Below the pieces are notes generated by a model, which saw nothing but the letters and a program-made list of their open reading frames with translations, was not told where the DNA came from and made no database searches. 64,000 bases of DNA from the NCBI GenBank assembly GCA_000151295.1, contig GG745328.1, positions 290,168 to 354,167 of the forward strand. The letters run 5' to 3'. This stretch comes from Allomyces macrogynus ATCC 38327. Taxonomy: Eukaryota > Blastocladiomycota > Blastocladiomycetes > Blastocladiales > Blastocladiaceae. The position numbers were made by a program, and so were the translations under genes. Positions 53,287-63,709 of this stretch are shown here, piece by piece (position 1 is the first letter of the stretch; every line of letters begins with the position of its first letter).

Positions 53287-53447
53287 CATCGCCAACTCAT
53301 TTCCTGGATTTTCAGACTCTCAATCTGATGACGACGACGAACGGCGATACGTATGCCAGTGTTGGCATCCAGCTGACGGTCCGCGCGAACAAGGGCGCCG
53401 TGACCCTTGTGACGGCACCAGTCTACCCATTGTGTCAGAGGGCGTAG
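53287..53447 (+). pseudogene. Family A copy 5 (internally deleted fragment)
   Basis: Starts with DNA resembling the exon 2 start (CCTGGATTTTCAGACTCTC versus the PDFPTLDS codons) and passes at once, in frame, to TTTNGDTYASVGIQLTVRA, NKGAVTLVTAPVYPLCQRA and TAG. The Thr-rich linker and the ACEAAG helix are deleted. The last 25 residues are nearly identical to copy 4, so the fragment is fairly recent. Confidence 0.7.
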
Positions 53448-53936
53448 GTTGGCATTCGCAGCGAGCCTGTTCTCGGTCTTGGTGACGCGACCATGTCGCG
53501 TGGTGGTGGGGTGGCGGGCAGGGACGCTCAAGTAAGACAGAACTGTTTGAATCAGCGGATGGGGTAGCGACGAATTCGTTGGGCTGAAAGTGGGTTGTAT
53601 TTTCATTGGCACTGTTCTTATTCTCCTTCCGGTGCTCGCAAGTGTGCACCTGTGCGGGCTGTGGAACAGAGGAATCGAGAAGCAAAAACGACGTCACAAA
53701 TCATGAAGCGCGATAGACTGCAATGGCCAACGCTTTCACAATAAATTTCGTGACGGAAATCCGCTGCAACCGTTTTAACACGTATTCTCCAATCACAAAT
53801 GCGATGCCGTCAAGGCCCGGTGCACGTCAACTGACATACTTTTGCACTCGGTGCGCACAAACAACCTTGACAGTCCTGTGGCGCGCCACCTGCCTGGTAT
53901 CCGTCGCCCTGCCTCAGGCCTCGCCAGGCTGCTCGG
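53448..53936. other. Spacer before the DIRS element
   Basis: About 490 bp without a recognised gene. Confidence 0.3.
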
Positions 53937-53991
53937 CCGTTCGGCCGGGCTCGGATACCCGGAGGGTATCCGTCGCGCCAGCCTCGGCGTC

Positions 53992-54114
53992 CATGATCGT
54001 GAGAGAGGCGCCGTCTTCGGCGCTACAGACCTTTATTTGTGTGAACAAAAAACACTGAAAATGTGATCAACGTAAATAAAGGCGTCCACTCCCACCTCCA
54101 GAGAACCTCGCCTC
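53992..54114 (+). repeat. DIRS left inverted terminal repeat
   Basis: 123 bp, apparently identical to the reverse complement of 58467-58589 (for example GAACCTCGCCTC and CCTTTATTTGTGTGAAC). Confidence 0.92.
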
Positions 54115-54182
54115 CTCGAAAAGCCGCTGCAGACTGCACGACACCGTCCTGGGGGCCGATCTTCGTTCGCTTGCACCGCACC

Positions 54183-55181
54183 ATGAACGTCAACCCCCCC
54201 AATGACCCCGCCGCCGTCCTCGCAGCCGCCCGCGCGGACATCGCGGCCAACCCCGACGGCCCACTCGCTCAGCTCCTCGCCGCTGCACTCGCTCTTGCGG
54301 GGCCTGGCGACGGAGCCGCCCCTCCCCCCGCATATCAGACGCCCTGGCCGTGGCGCGATGCCCCGCCGGCCCCCCTCGTCGTCGACGATGACGCTGACGG
54401 TGGCCGCTACACCGTCGAAGGCGCCCCTGCAGAGATCCTCGGCAGGTCCGCCCTCTCGTTCCGGGGCAGGTCGTCCGACGTCCTCCGACACTACCCCCGC
54501 CCCAACGGTAGCGTCGACCAGGCCTCGCGGCTCGACGCCGCCCTCGTCGAGGCCGCTTCCAGGGCCAAGACCGGAGAGACTGTCAAGCAGCGCGACGACC
54601 GCGACCGCAAGCATCAGGAGTACCTTGGTCACGTCATCCGCGCGCTCGTGCCACTCGTGCACTTGTTGCACGTTGTCGACCACGAGCTCAACCTCGACGA
54701 CCCCGAGCACGGACCCGAGCGCATCGCCGCAGACGCCGGCCGCTTGCGCACGGTCGTCCGGGACGCCCGCACCGCTGCCGTCGACGCCCTCAAGCTCACC
54801 GTCATCGGCAACGGTTCCATCGAACGCGCCCGCCGAGACGCGGTCATCAAGGACCTCAAGCTCGGCGAAGTCTTTGCCCAGCGCGCCAACGTTCCCAGCA
54901 CCGACCGCGCCCTCCTGTTCGGCCCCGACGCCTTCCGCGAAGAGTTTGCCGAGCTCAACCGACGCCGCGACATGGAGCGTGTCGCTGGCGTCGCTGCCGC
55001 CGCCGCCGCCGCGGCCCGTCCCGCTCGCGTACCGGGAAACGGTCGTGGCCACGGTGCCCGCGGCGCAGGGGGCTACCGTGGCGGACGCGGCCGCGGTCGT
55101 GGTGGCACCTGCGCCAATGGCCAGCGGCGCGACCAGCCGCGGGCCGATGCCGACAACAACCGGGACGCCAACCGCGTCTGA
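54183..55181 (+). CDS. DIRS gag-like protein
   Basis: 332 residues from the ATG at 54183. Ala/Pro-rich start, then a helical region rich in charged residues (RKHQEYLGHVIRALVPLV, NGSIERARRDAVIKDLKL), and a Gly/Arg C-terminus (GGYRGGRGRGRGG) typical of nucleic-acid binding. No zinc knuckle. Position before the polymerase frame and the basic tail indicate the structural protein of the retroelement. Confidence 0.75.
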   Translation: MNVNPPNDPAAVLAAARADIAANPDGPLAQLLAAALALAGPGDGAAPPPAYQTPWPWRDAPPAPLVVDDDADGGRYTVEGAPAEILGRSALSFRGRSSDVLRHYPRPNGSVDQASRLDAALVEAASRAKTGETVKQRDDRDRKHQEYLGHVIRALVPLVHLLHVVDHELNLDDPEHGPERIAADAGRLRTVVRDARTAAVDALKLTVIGNGSIERARRDAVIKDLKLGEVFAQRANVPSTDRALLFGPDAFREEFAELNRRRDMERVAGVAAAAAAAARPARVPGNGRGHGARGAGGYRGGRGRGRGGTCANGQRRDQPRADADNNRDANRV

Positions 55182-55289
55182 AGGCGCCGGCGTCCCCGGA
55201 GACGACGCCATGGATGTCGACGTCGTCCCCGATTTGGCCCACCGCGCCTGGGTGGCCAGACGTCCTCGCGCGCGGACACTTGGGCCTCG

Positions 55290-56251
55290 ATGGTCCGCGA
55301 CGCGGAATCCTTGCGTTCGGTACGGCGTGGGGCCACGATCGACTTTATCCAGTCGCCGCGGCCCAACCTGACGCTCCGCCCGTTCAGGCTCCCGGAGGCC
55401 GACCGGGCGGTCATAGACAAGGAGGTCTCGGATTTGCTGGCCCGTCGCTGCATCGAGCCGACCACCGAGCCAGCCATGCTCATGAACCCTTTCACGGTCG
55501 TCCAGCCCTCGGGCAAGATCCGGACCTGCTTCGATGCGAGACCTCTCAACCAGTTCGTCCGATTGCGTCGCTTCAAGATGTCGGGGATCTCGACCGTGCG
55601 CCATCTGATCCGTTGTGGCGACTACTTCGTGCGCCTCGACCTGAAGGACGCCTATCACTCGGTTCGCCTCGCGCCAGAAGTGCGGAGGTTTTGTTGTTTT
55701 CGGTGGAACGGGCAATTCTACCGTTTCACTGTACTCTTCTTTGGACTCAGTTCGGCGCCCCAGATCTTCTCGCGCCTCATGTCGTCAGCCCTGGCGCCCC
55801 TGGTCTCGTCGGGGATGCGCCTTGTGGCGTATCTGGACGACGTCCTCCTGCTCTGCTCGTCGCGCGAGGAGGCACTCCGTCAGCGCGACCAGTTGATTTC
55901 GCACCTCGGCTCACTTGGTTTCACGGTAGGCCTGGCCAAGTCCCAGCTGGAGCCGAGTACGACGACGACCTTCCTCGGCTTCTCGATATGCTCCATATCG
56001 ATGACCATCTCGGTCCCGCGCGACAAGGTCCGCAAGGTGTCCCGCGAGGCCAAGCGCTTGCTCCACTCGGTCTCGTCCACGCCGCGCAAGCTGGCCCAGT
56101 TCCTTGGCCTGGCCAACTCGCTGGCCCCGGCGGTGGCCCCGGCCGGGATCCAGCAGCGGTTCCTCCAGCGCAACCTGCACCATGGCCTGCGCCCGGGCCG
56201 CACGTGGGAGTGCCCGGTCCCGATCATGCAAGCGTCCCGCACGGAGCTCTC
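55290..56251 (+). CDS. DIRS reverse transcriptase (to the assembly gap)
   Basis: Open frame with RT blocks in order: FTVVQPSGKIRTCFDARPLN, FVRLDLKDAYHSVRLAP (catalytic Asp), FR/YRFTVLFFGLSSAPQIF, LVAYLDDVLLLCSSREEA (the YxDD box as YLDD), then GFTVGLAKSQLEPSTTTTF and FLGF, and a thumb-like helix before the gap. ATG at 55290; the frame is open somewhat upstream, so the true start is uncertain. It copies element RNA into DNA. The downstream RNase H lies in another frame after the gap. Confidence 0.85.
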
Positions 56252-56374
56252 NNNNNNNNNNNNNNNNNNNNNNNNNNNNNNNNNNNNNNNNNNNNNNNNN
56301 NNNNNNNNNNNNNNNNNNNNNNNNNNNNNNNNNNNNNNNNNNNNNNNNNNNNNNNNNNNNNNNNNNNNNNNNNN
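56252..56374. other. Assembly gap (123 N)
   Basis: Run of N between the RT and RNase H parts of the DIRS element. The true length is unknown, so the reading frame across it cannot be checked. Confidence 0.99.
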
Positions 56375-57127
56375 CCGCGGGTGGTGGACCCGCCGCGAGT
56401 CCGACATGGGCTCGAACTGGCGCGAACTCAGGACGATCGAGATCGCGATCCGCTAAACCTGTCGGCTTGGGCCGGCCGGACGGTACTGATACGAACCGAC
56501 AACATCACGGCCAGCTGCTACGTGAATCGCCAGGGCGGTCACGCGTCGACGCACCTGCTGGACCTGGCCAAGTCGATCTGGCACCTGTGCATGTGTCACC
56601 GGATCGACCTGCGCGCCCAGTATCTCCCGGGCGAGCTCAACACGGCGGCGGATCGAGCCTCCCGGTCGATGGACAACCACCGGTACGGACTGACGGACCG
56701 CGGGTTCCGGCGGTTGGAGGAGTGGTTTGGTCCGCGGACCCTGGACCTGTTCGCAGATCGCACGAACGCTCGGTGCCCTCGTTTTTGGTCGCTGCATCCA
56801 GACCCCGACGCGGACGCGGTCGACGCCTTCGCGCAGACGGCATGGCCCCGGCGGGGCGGCTACGCCTTCCCGCCCCCGATGCTGATCCCTCGGGTGCTGC
56901 ACTGTGTGTGCGCGCACTGGGTCAACGAGCTGGTCCTGGCGACACCGGCGTGGTACTCAGCGGCTTGGATGCCGCTGGTCCGACGCCTGGCGCGCGCGGA
57001 GCCTCTTTGGCTTCCACCATCGGCGGCGTGGACCCCGCGCTTCCACTCTCACCGCGTGCTGCCCTCCTCGCGCGGGATCCTCTTGTGGCGCGTATCCTGG
57101 AGGGGCTCGCCACCTCCTCGGGTCTGA
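56375..57127 (+). CDS. DIRS RNase H and connection domain (frameshifted from RT)
   Basis: After the gap, one frame reads SDMGSNWRELRTIEIAIR and stops at 56456. The next frame continues the domain: GRTVLIRTDNITASCYVNRQ, LDLAKSIWHLCMCHRIDL, YLPGELNTAADRASRS, ending at 57127. The TDN and AAD aspartates fit DIRS RNase H motifs. The one-base shift near 56450 separates the ELRTIE part (conserved Glu) from the TDN part and is probably disabling. Downstream comes a Trp/Pro-rich region as in other DIRS polyproteins. Confidence 0.75.
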   Translation, partial: PRVVDPPRVRHGLELARTQDDRDRDPLNLSAWAGRTVLIRTDNITASCYVNRQGGHASTHLLDLAKSIWHLCMCHRIDLRAQYLPGELNTAADRASRSMDNHRYGLTDRGFRRLEEWFGPRTLDLFADRTNARCPRFWSLHPDPDADAVDAFAQTAWPRRGGYAFPPPMLIPRVLHCVCAHWVNELVLATPAWYSAAWMPLVRRLARAEPLWLPPSAAWTPRFHSHRVLPSSRGILLWRVSWRGSPPPRV

Positions 57128-58548
57128 CAGTGGACGCTGCCCTCCTTGTGTTTTTTGCGGACCGCGACTCTACGACCGAGGCCCGTGTTTCACGTTTCCA
57201 GCACTTTGTTTCGTGGTGTCGGAATCTCGACACCGATCCTCTTGAGTACACGCCCGATCGCCTCGCTTCCTGTCTTTCCGCTTTGTCCTCCCGTCTCGCC
57301 CCCTCCACGCTGCGCATGATTGCCGGCAGCGTCTCGGTGATTTGGCGCCTCCTGCATCCGTCGTTGCCGCCCGCCGGCGAGGCCGTCGTCATCACACGCC
57401 TGCTGAAGGCCGTCGCCCGTTCCCGTGCTGCCCCTCCGCCGGCTCCGTCGCGTGGCCGATGGGACCCACAGCCCCTGCTCGACAAGATTGCCTCCCGCTG
57501 GGCCGACCCGCTGGGCGAGCTGGACCTGGCCCGCTACACGCTGACTCTCCTCGCCCTCACCACCGCGTGGCGCCCATGCTCGGACCTGGGCCGGGTGCTC
57601 TTCGCGCACCTCGAGTTTGACATGGACAGCCCTGCGCCTCCTGGCGCCTGGCACACGTGGCCACCCGAGTCGGTACCGGACTCCGTCACGCTCTCGGCCT
57701 GGCGGACCAAGACCTCTGACGACCTGGTCTCTGTGCGCGTGCGCGCGCTCTCCAGCGACCCCGACTTGTGCCCCGTCCGCTGGACCTGGCGCTACGTCCA
57801 GCGCACGCGCCACAAACGCTCGTTCGACCCTGTTCCGGCCGACGCGCTCCTGTTCCTCCGCTCGACGGACTCGGGCCCTGCGTCCGAAGACACGCTCGCG
57901 AAGTGGGTCCAGTGCGTCCTGGACTCTGCCGGCATCCACGCGACCGCTCACTCAACTCGCGGCGTGGCCGCCACTGTGGCCGCCGAGGGCGGCGCTTCCC
58001 TTATGTCGATCCTGCGCTCCGCGCACTGGGCCTCCGCCTCGACATTCTCGCGCCACTACTGGTGTGGCGATGGGTCCCTCGTCCGCTTCTTCCGGAAGCG
58101 CGATGGGGCTCCGGACGCTGTCCCGGAAGGACTTGGCCGCGTCACGCTCAAGCGGGCCCGCATCGTGGACGAAGATCTCACGATCATGGACGCCGAGGCT
58201 GGCGCGACGGATACCCTCCGGGTATCCGAGCCCGGCCGAACGGACATGATCCCGCCCACTGCCACCCATCCTCTCGCCGTTTTGTTTTGGTCCCGCTTGC
58301 CTTGTTCCTTTCGCTCCTTTGTGTCTCCGTCTCTTTGTTTGGCTCGCTTCGCTCGCTTCCTTGTCTGTGCCCTCCATCCTGTTGCGCCACGGGGCCCCCA
58401 ACCGCCCGCCCTTGAGTTGGCCACCGTGGCGCCCGTTTGTTCGTTCGGCTGCCGCTACTTTTCTCCGAGGCGAGGTTCTCTGGAGGTGGGAGTGGACGCC
58501 TTTATTTACGTTGATCACATTTTCAGTGTTTTTTGTTCACACAAATAA
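56960..58548 (+). CDS. DIRS tyrosine recombinase
   Basis: Overlaps the end of the RNase H frame. No obvious ATG at the start, so expression may depend on frame overlap, as in other DIRS elements. Catalytic residues visible: Arg in LTTAWRPCSDLGRV, the HxxR box as TAHSTRGVAAT, His/Trp in LRSAHWASASTFSRHYW, with the Tyr nucleophile in HYW. The N-terminal SAM-like part reads RVSRFQHFVSWCRNL. The recombinase integrates a circular DNA form without target duplication. The frame ends inside the right inverted repeat. Confidence 0.85.
58176..58250 (+). repeat. DIRS internal complementary region
   Basis: 58176-58243 is the reverse complement of the outer left edge 53937-54004. 58241-58250 corresponds to the last bases of the right end (ATCATGTCCG, 58584-58593). 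The join of left and right edges inside the element is the template expected for circle closure. Confidence 0.85.
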
Positions 58549-58589
58549 AGGTCTGTAGCGCCGAAGACGGCGCCTCTCTCACGATCATG
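58467..58589 (-). repeat. DIRS right inverted terminal repeat
   Basis: 123 bp, reverse complement of 53992-54114; contains AATAAA-like signals that could serve polyadenylation. Confidence 0.92.
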
Positions 58590-58593
58590 TCCG

Positions 58594-59662
58594 CCTCGCC
58601 AGGCGCTCGGATACCCTCGCGCTCGCTGGCGCATCGCCAGCAGTTGCAAACCTGCATCGTCGTCGAGGTCGCACTCATTGACGTTCAGTTAGTGCAATGT
58701 TGACGGAAGCGCTTCGACCCAGTGCGCTGCATTCCCAAGCTTCGGGTTATTCCCAGCAAGAAGCATGTGCCGGGATGGCGGAAACGAGGCCGGGAGCGAC
58801 TTGACTTTGTTCGTATCGGAATTGCGGGGGCCCGTGCTGCCAGCACATTGCTGCATGACGGCCTGGGCAAGGTCGTGCTACGTGAGCTTGGCGGTACGCC
58901 AGTGCGGAGGGCCGATATGGTGTGCGGTCCCGCATCAATGACATTGGAGGCCTACGAAGCCATAAACTTCAAGTGGCGGGCAGCTTCAATTTGATATTCC
59001 TGTCGCTGGATCATGCCTTGAAAATGATTGCAGCAACTGCAAGACCGGAAATTCAATGCTCTGGACCCTTTGTGCGACAGTGGTCAGCAGCCAACTCGGC
59101 TGCAGTTTCGCCCTTGTAGCTGGATTGTTCTTCCCGGCGCCGTGATGGTCGCCCCATGAGCCGTGACGCTTTGTTGATGGGTTCATGTGAAGCAAATTTG
59201 GTCGCTTCCAATTTGTGACCAGGCTTGGAGCACTCTTCCGCGTTGACACTGATTGGCTGCAAACTCGTCTTCAAGTCCGCTTGCATCTTTCTTTTTTGTG
59301 GGATGGATGCCGTCCACAGATCGACAAGGCGAGCAAAGCTGTCAACAGCACAACTGTTTATTACAAGACACCACCAGCAAAATGCCGTCAACAAGGATCG
59401 TTTCGCCATAGCCAACATAACCAACGTAATGGTACAGCTAGAGACAATGCTGGGCGCACGGCGCCAGCCCCAAGCTGCTCGGAACAAGTCTGAATCATCA
59501 TTGATGATCTTTGATCGGCTCATGGGCGCGGCCATGGCCATGCCGTTGTTCTGTCGTGGTGACAGCCGTCCTTGCGGAGCAGCCCAGTCTTGACCAAAAA
59601 AGGGATCCTGCACCAACAAATTCTCCACATTCAGTTCAACGCGGACGCACAAACCGCATTCA
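58594..59662. other. Spacer between DIRS element and F-box/LRR gene
   Basis: About 1.07 kb. A long minus frame (59652 to 59053, about 199 codons, opening with TTG rather than ATG) contains QDPFFGQDWAAPQGRLS and CTITLVMLAMAKRSLLTAF but no recognised domain. Its composition resembles the decayed unknown gene at 48.4-49.8 kb. Left uncalled; a relic is possible. Confidence 0.3.
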
Positions 59663-61429
59663 TCAATGCTCGGCCTCCAGCGCGCGCCGAACTCCCGGCG
59701 AAAACCAGTTCCCGTTTGCGTAAACTGTCAACCTGGCATCCTCCGTCAAGATCCGTGCGCCCAAGCGCCGGCGCATTTCCAACAGCCGCCGTCCCGCATC
59801 ATCGTCGAGACGGCACCCATCGATGCAAATCAGCCGCAGCGTCGACGGCAGTGCGTCGATCCAGCGCGTCACATCATCAAGGTTCTCGTTGTGCGCAACC
59901 GATAACACGCGCAGTCCTGGTGGAAAGGAAGGTGGGAGGGCCGTGAACAAGTTGGTGTCGAGAAAAAGCTTGTGGAGGCCAGACGGCAAGTGGGACCAAA
60001 TGAGTTCAACGTCACGCGTCGTGAGGATGCTTTGAGGGAGTCGGAGAGAGCGGAGCGAAGACGGCAACGCCCACACGGAATTGTCCGGGATAGGTGGTAA
60101 GCACGGCGCGGCCACGAGCGACGTGAGAGCTGGGAAATGCTGGTCAAGACGGCCAAGGGACGAGATCCGAAACGACGAGAACAGACATGATTCATCAAAT
60201 TCGAAACCGTCCATTCCGTACGGGGTAGGACTTGCGACGCGCAGCGATTGTAGCGTTGGGGACGCAAACCGCGGCATGGCCTGGGCAACGACCTGGTCTG
60301 GCCACGCTGGCGCGTTCAGATGGAGCGATCGCATCGGCACAGGTAAAAGGTTGACTAGACTGTGGAGGTGGGACGCATAATTGCCTATGCGCGTGCCGAG
60401 ATCAAGATGACCGTCCAATTGGAACGAAATGTCGTAAACGCGTAGTTCGCGTGCCTGGGGCACAAGCGGAACATCAATTGACAGCGCGTTAAGATTGGCA
60501 TAAACATACAGAAGCACAGATCGCATCGGCGACTTGCCTGCCGCCTGCGCCAGAGCCATGCCGTTCAACACGTGCACCACATCGTTTGGACGGAACAGGA
60601 GCCGATAGTCCAGCACGGCCAGGTTCATCAATCGAGTAAGAGCCCGTGACAGTGCCATGCTGCATTGCTCCTCCAAGGGGGCAGCAACTTGAGCCGCCGA
60701 ACGATCGTGCTCGATCGTGAGCGTGGTTAAGGTGGATGGCAACTGATCAAACAGGTCCGTCAGCGTGTCACCGTGAACGCCCACCAAATTCAGCTTCAAG
60801 TCGCGCAGAGCCGGGGGGAACGAAGCAATGAGCGTCTGCAAATAGGTCCACGTGACGTAAAAATTGACCAGCGACAGCGACTGGACGGATCGTGGGCAAA
60901 CTGGCCACGGGAGGTTGAACTGGCCCACAATCATGAGCCTGCGACACGCTGAAGGGACCGGCACTACGCCCAAGTCGATGCTGTAGATGGTGGCATGCTC
61001 GAGTTGACGTTGCGGGACAGCAATCGTCGTCCAATATCGTAGAGCAGCATCGCGACTGCCATGAGAGTCACGCTTGAGCACACGGTCGCTGCGCCGCGGC
61101 AATACGAGAAAGAAGTCGCGTGACTGAGCGGCTCCACGCAGAACAACAAACTGTCCAGGTTGCGGGGGGTCTGGGATCGGCCCTGGCGAGTCGTAACCGG
61201 GCTCTGCATGCCAATTATACCACCTGTCGTAGACAGCAAACAGTGTCTTGGTCGGAACACGCTGGCGCAACGCTGTCCAGACCGAAGGCACAAAGAGCAT
61301 CGGGGACGCGAGTGCAAAATGAAGCAGCGACGCGCGCGGCCCCCAAGCCCAAGTCTCCGTGCACAATATCCAGCGGCAAACGAGCTCGATTACGTCGTAG
61401 GGAAAGCATTCAAGAGGCGCGCGATGCAT
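59663..61429 (-). CDS. F-box-like / leucine-rich repeat protein
   Basis: Single-exon frame of 588 residues, ATG at 61429. The N-terminus LECFPYDVIELVCRWIL is F-box-like. The rest contains irregular leucine-rich repeats with the phrase (F/L)PxxL: LPSTLTTLTIEHD, ALPSSLRSLRLPQSIL, LPSGLHKLFLDTNLF, SFPPGLRVLSVAHNENL and LPSTLRLICIDGCRL. Such proteins are usually substrate receptors of SCF-type ubiquitin ligases, the LRRs holding the target. The F-box assignment is weak, since only the first helix is recognisable; the LRR part is stronger. No signal peptide. Isolated on its strand. Confidence 0.65.
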   Translation of the reverse strand: MHRAPLECFPYDVIELVCRWILCTETWAWGPRASLLHFALASPMLFVPSVWTALRQRVPTKTLFAVYDRWYNWHAEPGYDSPGPIPDPPQPGQFVVLRGAAQSRDFFLVLPRRSDRVLKRDSHGSRDAALRYWTTIAVPQRQLEHATIYSIDLGVVPVPSACRRLMIVGQFNLPWPVCPRSVQSLSLVNFYVTWTYLQTLIASFPPALRDLKLNLVGVHGDTLTDLFDQLPSTLTTLTIEHDRSAAQVAAPLEEQCSMALSRALTRLMNLAVLDYRLLFRPNDVVHVLNGMALAQAAGKSPMRSVLLYVYANLNALSIDVPLVPQARELRVYDISFQLDGHLDLGTRIGNYASHLHSLVNLLPVPMRSLHLNAPAWPDQVVAQAMPRFASPTLQSLRVASPTPYGMDGFEFDESCLFSSFRISSLGRLDQHFPALTSLVAAPCLPPIPDNSVWALPSSLRSLRLPQSILTTRDVELIWSHLPSGLHKLFLDTNLFTALPPSFPPGLRVLSVAHNENLDDVTRWIDALPSTLRLICIDGCRLDDDAGRRLLEMRRRLGARILTEDARLTVYANGNWFSPGVRRALEAEH

Positions 61430-61619
61430 TGTTGGGACTGGCTCAGCGGGGAGTACCGTGTTGTCGGCGAGAAGAGTCGTGATGTCGTCGGTATGGTGTC
61501 CGCGATGACCAGCGCCACTTGAATCGTCGGGAATCAGAATGGAAGCGAGAGAGTGCTGTATGCGCCAAGTTGTGCTCGTTGAGATGTGGTCGCTGCGTTG
61601 GGGTGAGGTGCGGCCGCCT

Positions 61620-62051
61620 TCAGGTGTGCATCACAAGTGCGCCCGATCTGTCACGGTCGTTGCCGAACTCATGGATGTCTCCCCTCTTGCATTTCCCATG
61701 TGATTCAGTTGGAAGAAATATTGGCGCGCATACATTCACGGCGTATACTGCTGTTGTGAGGATGTGATTATTTTCTGTCGGGAGCGAGCTGCAACCACAT
61801 GTTGCAGAGCTGACATCGGCGATGCGGTCGAGTCGGGGAAGTACGACATACCAGATCCGGATCGTCGTGCCAGGCGCTCCATTTATCCTTGTTCGCACGG
61901 TGCACAAGAAAACCGATTCCAAGGCTCTCACCATCATAATGGAAAATAGGGGGTCAACTCGGCATTTGACATCGCCCAGATCGCAGGGACTCGTTGCCCT
62001 ACCATGTGCAGTCAGGAAATGGTTCAGATCAAGTGCAGCAAATGCGAGCAT
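61620..62051 (-). CDS. Hypothetical 143-residue protein
   Basis: ATG at 62051, uninterrupted. Composition is ordinary for a folded protein (MVRALESVFLCTVRTRI, IRIWYVVLPRLDRIADV) with several cysteines (CKRG, CGCSS). No family or signal peptide is clear. It lies between the F-box/LRR and MFS genes, all on the minus strand. Confidence 0.3.
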   Translation of the reverse strand: MLAFAALDLNHFLTAHGRATSPCDLGDVKCRVDPLFSIMMVRALESVFLCTVRTRINGAPGTTIRIWYVVLPRLDRIADVSSATCGCSSLPTENNHILTTAVYAVNVCAPIFLPTESHGKCKRGDIHEFGNDRDRSGALVMHT

Positions 62052-62235
62052 GTTCGGGTCTCTTCACCTCATCGAGCGATATAGATATACACTAGCGGCC
62101 GTTTCATTCGGGCGCGCACAGCTCGCGGCGCGCGCCACCCGCGTACGGCCGAGGAAATCAAAACAGAAAACCAAAAACGAAACCAAGACCACTCAAATAA
62201 CACCACACAACTCCTGACGACTGGGGTAGTCGTCC

Positions 62236-63709
62236 TTACGTATGCGTGACTGCCGACTTGCGCACCTTCCAGAACACGCCGGCAAGAATCAACCCGAGCG
62301 CGGCGAGCGGGATCATCGAGTAGAATGCAATGTCGTAGACGTGCCACGGTTGGACCCCGGCCTCGCGCTGTGCCTTGATAACGGCCGTGAACCCAACACC
62401 ACCCGCAACACCACCCGCGGCCCACGCGGTCATCGCCACACCAAACAACGCGCCGATGCGCGCGGCCGAGAAGCAATCCGACAGGAGGCCGGGAATCAGG
62501 CCGAGCGCGGCGCCGTACGCGGCAGTGAGCGCAAAGAAGAAGACGAGGAACAGCTCAAACTGCTGGTTGTTGATCCCGATCAGGACGACGACGAGCGAAA
62601 TCACGGTCAAGGCGATCGAGAAAATCATCATCAGGAGACGGCCAAATTTGTCGGACATCGCGCCAAACACCATGCGCCCGAGCACGTTGAACAGGCCGTT
62701 CACGCCCGTCACCCATGTTCCCGTCGCCTTGGGCTTGCCAAACGCCGTCTTGACCATATCCGAGACGCGCGAGATCGTAACGAGGCCAGGGATCACGGCC
62801 AGGAAGAAGATGCAGTAGACAAACGCAAAGTTGCGCGAGAGCAGGTCCTCGGCGAGCGTCGTGCCCAGCGGCGACGGACCGTTGCCCTTCTCGACGACGG
62901 GCGTGGCCGCGGTCTTATCCTCGTCATTCGGGGTCTCGGCGCGCGTCGGGACCGGCGCGACAGGCGGCGGGTACCGCAGGAGCATGGCCGACCCAAACGA
63001 AAGGACGAAGTAGACGGCGCCGAGGATAAAGAACGTGTCGCGCGGGCCCTGCGCCGTGATGAGCGCGTCTTGCGTGAAGGAGGCGATCACGGACCCGGCA
63101 CCAAACGCGGCCACGCCGATAGACGAGGCGAGGCCGCGGATTTCAGGGAACCACTTGGTCAGGACTGTGGGAAGATGGGAAGGCGGGCGAACGGTTAGCA
63201 TCCAATTCGAGATGGCAGACGTGGAATCGCGACGCGACAAACGACAGAAACGTACCCGAGACGGGGCAAATGTAAACGAACCCAATTCCGAGCCCGCCGA
63301 GCACGCCATAGCCGAAATATAGCAGGCCGACCGACTTGATATGGCACGCGACGCCTGCCAGGATGTGCGCGAGGAAGAACATGACCGACCCAATCGCGAC
63401 CATCTTTTTCGGCCCATGGCGCTCGAGCCAGGGGCCGCCGAGGAATGCCGCAACACCGAACCCGGCCACGGCAATGTAGAACGTTTCGGAAATGACTTCG
63501 GCCGTCGTCGACATGAGCGCGGCAATGGGCGCGTTGTAGACGGACCACGCGTAGAGCGACCCAACGGCGAGCTGCACGAGCACGCCGGCGGGGAACAGCA
63601 CCCAGCGTTGGAACGGGATGCTGCCGATGAGGAACCGCTCGCGCTCGAGGTCGGCCTCAGTGCGCCGCGACGTCGTGTCGCCAAAGTGCCGCGCAAACCA
63701 GTTGGACAT
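62236..63709 (-). CDS. MFS transporter, oxalate/formate antiporter-like
   Basis: Two exons: 63709-63256 and 63164-62236. The 91-nt intron is GTACGT...CACAG with a GCTAAC branch site; 460 residues. Twelve membrane helices are expected: FPAGVLVQLAVGSLYAWSVY (TM1), ISETFYIAVAGFGVAAFLG, GPKKMVAIGSVMFFLAHIL, YFGYGVLGGLGIGFVYICP, then KWFPEIRGLASSIGVAAFG (motif between TM4 and TM5), a Pro/Thr-rich central loop near residues 215-250, and GAMSDKFGRLLMMIFSIAL (loop 8-9). The start and the WFPEIRGLA motif fit the OFA/monocarboxylate branch of the major facilitator superfamily. The substrate is probably a small organic anion; it cannot be fixed from the sequence. Upstream in-frame sequence is not used, as it is Ser/Arg-rich shadow. 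Confidence 0.85.

Larger units (their letters stand above)
53937..58593 (+). mobile_element. DIRS-like tyrosine-recombinase retrotransposon (with assembly gap)
   Basis: About 4.66 kb. It has gag-like, reverse transcriptase/RNase H and tyrosine recombinase frames, 123-bp inverted terminal repeats, and an internal complementary region that copies the outer left edge and the last bases of the right edge. This is the classical DIRS layout, used to close a circular DNA intermediate, and it fixes the element ends at about 53937 and 58593. No target-site duplication is expected for a recombinase-mediated element and none was seen. Probably inactive as assembled: a frame change near 56450 and a 123-N gap interrupt the polymerase frame. 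Confidence 0.92.

Noticed and set aside
54033..55715. 560-codon minus-strand frame across the DIRS gag and RT
   Set aside because: Antisense shadow; the RT blocks are on the plus strand.
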